A stretch of 64,000 nucleotides of DNA from Nyssa sinensis. Its lineage: Eukaryota > Streptophyta > Magnoliopsida > Cornales > Nyssaceae. Every line of letters starts with the position of its first letter. Within the stretch, counting starts at the first letter, position 1. Both the position numbers and the translations under genes were made by a program. The stretch is taken from NCBI GenBank assembly GCA_008638375.1, contig CM018033.1, positions 17,326,017 through 17,390,016 on the forward strand, read 5' to 3'. This document shows positions 58,512 to 64,000 of this stretch, one piece after another. Under the pieces are notes generated by a model, which worked only from the letters and a program-made list of their open reading frames with translations, had not been told where the DNA came from and made no database searches.

Positions 58512-61500
58512 TCAAGTTGACCGACGGGAACCTACAAGATTCAACTTGAAACACAGAGAAGCAACAACTGCTTTAGGAAGACTTTTGGTAAAGATATCAG
58601 TAAGTTGTAGAGTAGAAGGACTAAAATGAATTTGAAAAGGTCTTGCTAAGACCTTTTCACAAACAAAATGATAATAAAGCTCAATATGTTTGGAACGAGC
58701 GTAAAAGACAAGATTTGAGCTCATATACACAGCACTCTGATTATCACCAAAGAATTCCAAAAGCAGAAGGTAAAAGACTCAAATCCCGAAGAAGGTAAGT
58801 GATCCAAGTCATTTCAATAGTGGCATAAGCAAGAGCATGATATTTAGCTTCAATGTTGGAATGAAAGACTGTAGGTTGCTTCTTGGCACTCTAATAGATC
58901 AAATTTTGACCTAATAAGATAGCGTACCTAGAGGTAGAACGTTGAGTGTCAAGGCACCTAGCCCAATCAACATTAGAGTAACCAGTGAGGGTAAGAGAAC
59001 TATCATAATGAATTTGAATACCATAATGTAGGGTACCTTTAACATACCAAAAGATGTGTTTGATAGCTTGAAAGTGAGCAATTGTTGAAGCATGCATAAA
59101 CTAACAAGCATAATTAACATTGAAGGCAAAATTTGGCCGAGTAAGAGTCAAGTATTGAAGAGCACCAACTATACTACAATAATAGGTCGAATCATTTAAA
59201 AGAACACCCTCTTGAGTCAACTTTTGACCAACAATCAAAGGAGAGGAAATTGGCTTAGCACCTTCCATTTTAGCATGTGTGAGAAAATCCAAGGCATATT
59301 TCGACTGTGTGAGCAAAATACCATTATTATGACTTGCAACTTCAATGCCTAAGAAATAATAAAGATGACCCTAGTCCTTCATTGCAAAGACAGAACTAAG
59401 ATTATCAATGATAGTGGAGATCAAAGTAGATGAACTGCTTGTAAGTATGATATCATAAACATACACTAAAAGAACTAGAGTTCCAACGAAAATCATTTGT
59501 ATAAACATGGAGGAATCATATTGACTACAACAAAATCCCAATTGTAGAAAATGACTACTAAATTTCTCAAACCAACCATGGGGTGCTTGTTTGAGGCCAT
59601 ATAAGGCTTTCTGAACTCGATAAACATGATAAGGGAAATGAGGATCTTCATACCAAAGGGGTTTAGACATATAAACCTCCTTTTATAAATCACCATAGAG
59701 GAAAGCATTCTTGACATCTAATTTTCAGATATCTCACTTATTGACACAAGCCAGTGATAAGACAAGACAAATGGTAGCAAGTTTGACTACAGGGTTGAAT
59801 GTCTCATCAAGATGAATGCTTGGTTGTTGAGAATAGCATTTGGCCACAAGACAGGCCTTGAACCGATCAATGAAACTATCTGGCTTTAACTTTTTTTTAA
59901 AGACCCATTTACACCTAACAACATTCATAACTTGGGTGAAATGAGAGTCCAAGTGTGATTCTGTTTGAGAGCCTGAATCTCTTCATCCATAGAGAGTGCC
60001 AATAAGTATGTTTGACAATCGACTTGTAGCTCCGAGGTTCAGAAGTAAAAAGAAGAGTAGTAAAGATCATTGTTGTGCTATGATCGTAAACTTAGAAGTA
60101 GCGGGAAGGCAAGGGATAATGGGTGGTGAAAGAATGAAGGCTATCATTATGAGAGAGAGAGAGAGAGAGACTTAGAACGAGTGAGCATGGGATGTGTATT
60201 AGATATAACTAAAGGTTGGGGTTGAGAAAGAGGTAGATCAATGGCAAGGGAACCACTAAGGATAGAAGGGAGATTGGGATTAGGAGAAGGTATAGTAGCG
60301 AATTCCGAGCAAATAGGTAAGGTGGGAGCCTCAGTGGAAAAAGGTGGGGAAGGTTAACATAGAAGATAATGTATTTGTGTGATAGAAGGCACATGTGTAG
60401 GTATGGTAGACACATAAAGACCATCCTTAAGAGGAATAGGAGCCATGGATATGGTAGGAGATGAGTAATCAGTGATAGAAGTGATGTCATGGTAGGTTAA
60501 TATATCTTCTAAGGATACATGGTGTAAAGGATAAGAAGAGGTAAAAAAAATTAAAAATTGACTCATCAAATACAACACAATGAGATATGTAAACTTTTCT
60601 AGTGGGTTGATCTAGGCAACGAAAACTTTTATGCATAAAGATATAACCAATGAAAACACAAGGGACGCTCTGATGGGCAAGTTTATGGGAAGCATAATCA
60701 TGGAGATATGGAAAACTTAGACATCCAAAAGTACGAAACATAGAGAATTTATAAGCCTTACCATAGAGCAGTGTATGGGAGAGTGATGCTGGAGGACAGC
60801 GGTAAGAAGACAATTGATGATGTAAACTACAGTATGGAAGGCCTCAACCCAAAAAGAAGAAAGTGTGTGACTGTGGAATAATAAGATAAGACCGGTTTCA
60901 ATAATGTGTCGATGTTTTCGTTCAACTCTACAATTTTGAGCTTGAGTATAAGGACATGAAACATGTTTGAGGATACCACAATTAGAGAGATGTGAGAGAA
61001 AATGGGTACTAGAGAACCCACAAGCACCATTACATTGAAAAACTTTAATTTTTCTCTCAAATTGATTTTCTATCATTTTTTGAAATTGAATGAAGATAGA
61101 GGAAAAGTTATGTTTGCACTTTATGGAGTAAAACTAAGTGTAACAACTAAAGTCATCAATGAACACAATATAATAATGAAAACCAAGAAGGGAAGTAACA
61201 AGGGAGGGTCCCCAAAAATCCACATGGATTATGTTAAGAGGACAAAGACTGTGTTTATTATTTAAATCAAAAGGGATTTTATGACTTTTGCCTATTTGAC
61301 AACTAGAACAAACAAATTTATTGAGCTTAACAAAATCAGTTAAAGTAATGAGTCCATTCTTATTTAAAACATCAATAACACTAGTAGACGTATGACCAAG
61401 ACGACTATGTCAAACTATAGAAGTGGCCTTGACTCATGAAAGATGGCTTGAATAGAAGGCTTGATGATGACGATCCAGCACATAAAGACCAGAACGTCTA

Positions 61501-61960
61501 CGGCCTATCCCCAACACTCTCTTTGTTCCTTACTCTTAAATAACAAAGCCATTTGGAAAAAAAAAAAAAAAAAGAACAATTGTTATCCTTAGTAAACTGG
61601 CTAACAAAGATTAAATTTTTTTAAGTATATGTGGAACTAGAAAGGTTTTATTGAGAGTGAAATTGTGAGAAAGATAAATGGAACCAACATGGGAAATGGG
61701 GATGATGGACCCGTTACCTACCAGAATACCATTATCACCATAATAGGGTTGTTTATGAAAAAAATTATATTCTTCATGAATCATGTTGGCTGTTGCACCA
61801 TTGTTAGGATACCTACCGCTCAGAGTCTTAAGGGTCTTGGATGGTGAAGGAAGCAATAGCTTTAGGTATACGGTTGGTTGGAGGCTGAGGGTTTTATTTG
61901 TACCCATTATAGCATCGAAAAGTAGAATGCTCCGTTCTTCCACAAATTTGGCAAGTAATG
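58512..61960 (-). pseudogene. copia gag-pol polyprotein, decayed
   Basis: From 61960 downward the minus strand reads a zinc knuckle (CQICGRTEHSTFRC). A protease region follows, with the active site now NNGATANM where DSGA or DTGA is usual. Then comes integrase (VSCPYTQAQNCRVERKHRHI), where the Asp of the SDGG block has become Asn (FQCNGACGF). RT follows in several frames (RCKWVFKKKLKPDSFIDRFK; LYGLKQAPHGWFEKF), with the YVDD box changed to YVYDI. RNase H and the end are readable (EFFGDNQSAVYMSSN, KHIELYYHFVCEKV, LTDIFTKSLP). Many stops and frameshifts are present. Family knowledge: this polyprotein makes the capsid and replication enzymes. This copy is inactive at three catalytic centres. Confidence 0.9.
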
Positions 61961-61973
61961 GGGAGTTGACCCA

Positions 61974-62390
61974 TAAACAAAAAAATAAATGGAAGAGATT
62001 TCAAGAGAAATAAGAAATAAAGAAGAAGAAGGGAAGATACTCAAGAATGTTACAAGAAGTTTAGGAAAAGTCTAAGATCCCAAGTTGATCTCAGGCTTTA
62101 CTGTTTCACTTAATATATAGTGAATTTACAAAATATACTTTACATGTATGTATAAGATTACAATCCTTAATTTTAGGAAGGAATCCATGTGAAATTACAA
62201 TCCAGTATTTTAGAAATGAATTTCTCTAAGATTACAATGTTCCTTGATTTTAGGAAGTAATCTATTGTGGTCAACTTTCCTCCAAAATACAAAATCTAAG
62301 TTATACACAAATCTAGAATATACACAAAATCTCATTAATATAAGTTCACATATTTAAGGTGACTTGATTTTTAATCTTGATATGTTAATA
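61974..62390 (-). repeat. 5' LTR of the copia element
   Basis: It is 417 bp, the partner of the copy at 58091-58504. The expected primer site after it is missing because of the internal deletion. Confidence 0.9.
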
Positions 62391-62395
62391 CTTAT

Positions 62396-63045
62396 GTTTG
62401 ATAATAAACCTGTAATGTGAAATTTTTCTCAGTGAGGATGATTTGCAATGCACCCTTATTGAATGCCAGTGATGGATTGTGTTATGATGGAAAGAAACTC
62501 ACTCATATATTAAGAAGTCCCTTCTATAACTTCCCTTGATTAAAGTGTGACTAAATTTTTGATAACAAGTTTGTTACCAAATATTAAAACTTAATTTGAG
62601 AGAGAAATAGAATGCGAATTTTGAAAAAAAAAAAAAAAAAGAAAAGAAAAAAAGACTAGTAACATTTATTTTTCATAATTAAGGGGAAATTTTATACAAC
62701 AGATAAAATTTTTGTGCATGCAGAGTGAGGGTTATAGGTGATGAGTACTTGTGGATGATTTTTATAGAATGCAAATTCCTTTCTCACGTGAAAAGAAATT
62801 GAATTCCTTTTCATAATAGATGGATTTAGGTTTTAGAAGTTAGAGTTCAACTTACTAATAAACTGCAACAAGTGTAGGGATAAAATCTAATTTAAAATTG
62901 AGAGTAAGAAATTAAATTAACTATACATGTCTCCTTAGTGGAGAGAGTAAGAGTAGAAAAAAGAAAATTGTAATATTTGAACATTCCATAACAATTTTGA
63001 AGAATATGTTAATTTAAGAAAGAAACTGGTAGGTGATTTTCCTTT
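62396..63045. other. spacer without recognised gene
   Basis: This is AT-rich sequence with a poly-A tract at about 62624-62655. No coding region is supported. Confidence 0.6.
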
Positions 63046-64000
63046 CACTACAAGAAAATAGGCCTTTCACGACATTTTACATTCGCCGCTAAAGGGTTTA
63101 AAAACTACCACTAATTACATTTGCGGCGTTTTTGCGGCGTTTTATCGTTTTGACGCCAATGCCTCCGTCGTAATTTTTTTGCAGCAGTTCAAGAACTGCC
63201 GCAAAGTATTTGTGGCGAATTGATTTGCCGATAAAACAAAAAAGTGTCGTTTGACGAATATGGATATAAATGACGCATTTAGTGGCGTTTGTCTAGTTGC
63301 CATTAATTTGTGGCACTTTTGCCACCGCTGCTAATATACAACATTTGTGGCCATTGTCTAAACGCCGCTAAAGCTTTTCTTTGTGGCATTTAACAAACGC
63401 CACAATTCTGAAAGTTTTTGTGACCATTTTACAACCGCCGCATTAACATTTGTGGCATTTATTGTTTCTGACAATTATTTTACCGCCGCTAAAAGCATTT
63501 AATTTTGTGACAATTCTTTAAACGCCACAAAATTGTTTGCGGCGTTTATCTTTTGTCGTAATTTTTTATATGGAGAAAAAATCTGCCACTAATATACTTT
63601 TAATCAATTATCACTTTTTAAAATGATTTTAATACATTCCTGCAAAATTTTAAACACATTCACTAATTAAGTGCACTAAACACTCAATACATCAATCCAC
63701 ACATAAGATGTCTTATACCAAAACTCATCCATTCATATAAAACCAAATTAAAATCTCACTTGACATCACCAACTCAAATCCAAATTAATGTCCATACAAA
63801 TAAAATCCAAGATAGATAATCTCCCAATATCCAAGTAAGATAGTCATCAAATAAGTAACAAATACAATAGTCATCAACAACCAAATAACCAGGAAAAATA
63901 ATTCCTAAACAAAAGTCTCAAATAAGTAAAAAGCAAGCTAATTAGAATGAACTCCAACTCCAAGCAGCATTAACAACGGCCCACCATAAAAAACAACAAT
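63046..64000. mobile_element. CACTA-3: left end of a CACTA element of another family, cut by the window
   Basis: The terminus CACTACAAGAAAATAGG at 63046 is followed by about 500 bases of subterminal repeats in both orientations (CGCCGCTAAAG, TTTGCGGCGTTTT, TTTGTGGC, AACGCCAC). These motifs differ from the GCGACGCACA repeats of CACTA-1 and CACTA-2, so this is a separate family. From about 63600 the sequence is AT-rich internal sequence. No coding region is visible. The other end and target duplication lie outside; the three bases before it are TTT. Confidence 0.85.

Larger units (their letters stand above)
58091..62390 (-). mobile_element. decayed Ty1/copia element, minus strand, 5' part deleted
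   Basis: Flanking LTRs are 58091-58504 and 61974-62390, both starting TAAACA and ending TGTTAATA on the plus strand. On the minus strand the start is TATTAACATATC, a change from the usual TG. The target duplication is imperfect (CTTGT and CTTAT). Next to the left LTR a CAACTTGAAGGAGGG purine tract shows that this is the 3' LTR. The minus-strand order of domains is zinc knuckle, protease, integrase, RT, RNase H, the copia order. The right LTR abuts the gag zinc knuckle, so the leader and most of gag are deleted. By eye the LTRs differ at well over 10% of positions. Confidence 0.88.

Overview
The window is a transposon-rich stretch of a plant nuclear genome, most likely a eudicot. The evidence is nested LTR retrotransposons with 5-bp target-site duplications (TSDs), CACTA elements with TNP2 transposase, GT-AG introns, AT-rich spacers and a plant-specific amaranthin-type lectin gene. 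I found no bacterial-style operon, no tRNA or rRNA gene and no CRISPR array. I cannot name the species.

Left part (1-19 kb) is layered retroelement debris. A broken Ty3/gypsy reverse transcriptase (RT) remnant is split first by a 1.13-kb hAT-like insertion (221-1349, 8-bp TSD) and then by a 3.08-kb solo LTR (2306-5387, TSD AGAAC). Next comes a minus-strand, internally deleted gypsy element (6304-10285) whose right LTR is split by a second solo LTR (7989-10022, TSD GTCAT). A third solo LTR of 4.35 kb (11419-15765, TSD ACCAA) and a short hAT-like MITE (16360-16742) follow.

Middle part (19-41 kb) holds two CACTA (En/Spm) elements of one family in the same orientation. They share subterminal GCGACGCACA-type repeats and an internal ~161-bp tandem array. 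CACTA-1 (about 19077-30252) carries decayed genes for TNP2 transposase and a Transposase_24 (TnpA-like) protein. CACTA-2 (33649-40615, TSD AAT) has no transposase. Where the transposase genes would sit it carries two exons of a host B3-domain (REM/VRN1-like) transcription factor gene, still in frame across the intron. Between the two elements is the only convincing intact host gene, a single-exon 463-codon amaranthin-like lectin with a C-terminal aerolysin-like region (31167-32558, minus), with a TATA box and a poly(A) signal.

Right part (41-64 kb) has an unannotated spacer and a full-length but decayed Ty3/gypsy element of the Tat clade (46003-55914, TSD GTAAC). This element has two ~548-bp LTRs, a primer-binding site, gag-PR-RT-RNase H, an extra archaeal-type RNase H, integrase and an antisense gene. 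It is followed by a decayed minus-strand Ty1/copia element (58091-62390) and the left end of a third CACTA of a different family that runs out of the window (63046-64000).

Almost all coding sequence here is dead mobile-element sequence. The items most worth following up are the B3 capture by CACTA-2 and the lectin gene lying between two sister CACTA elements.
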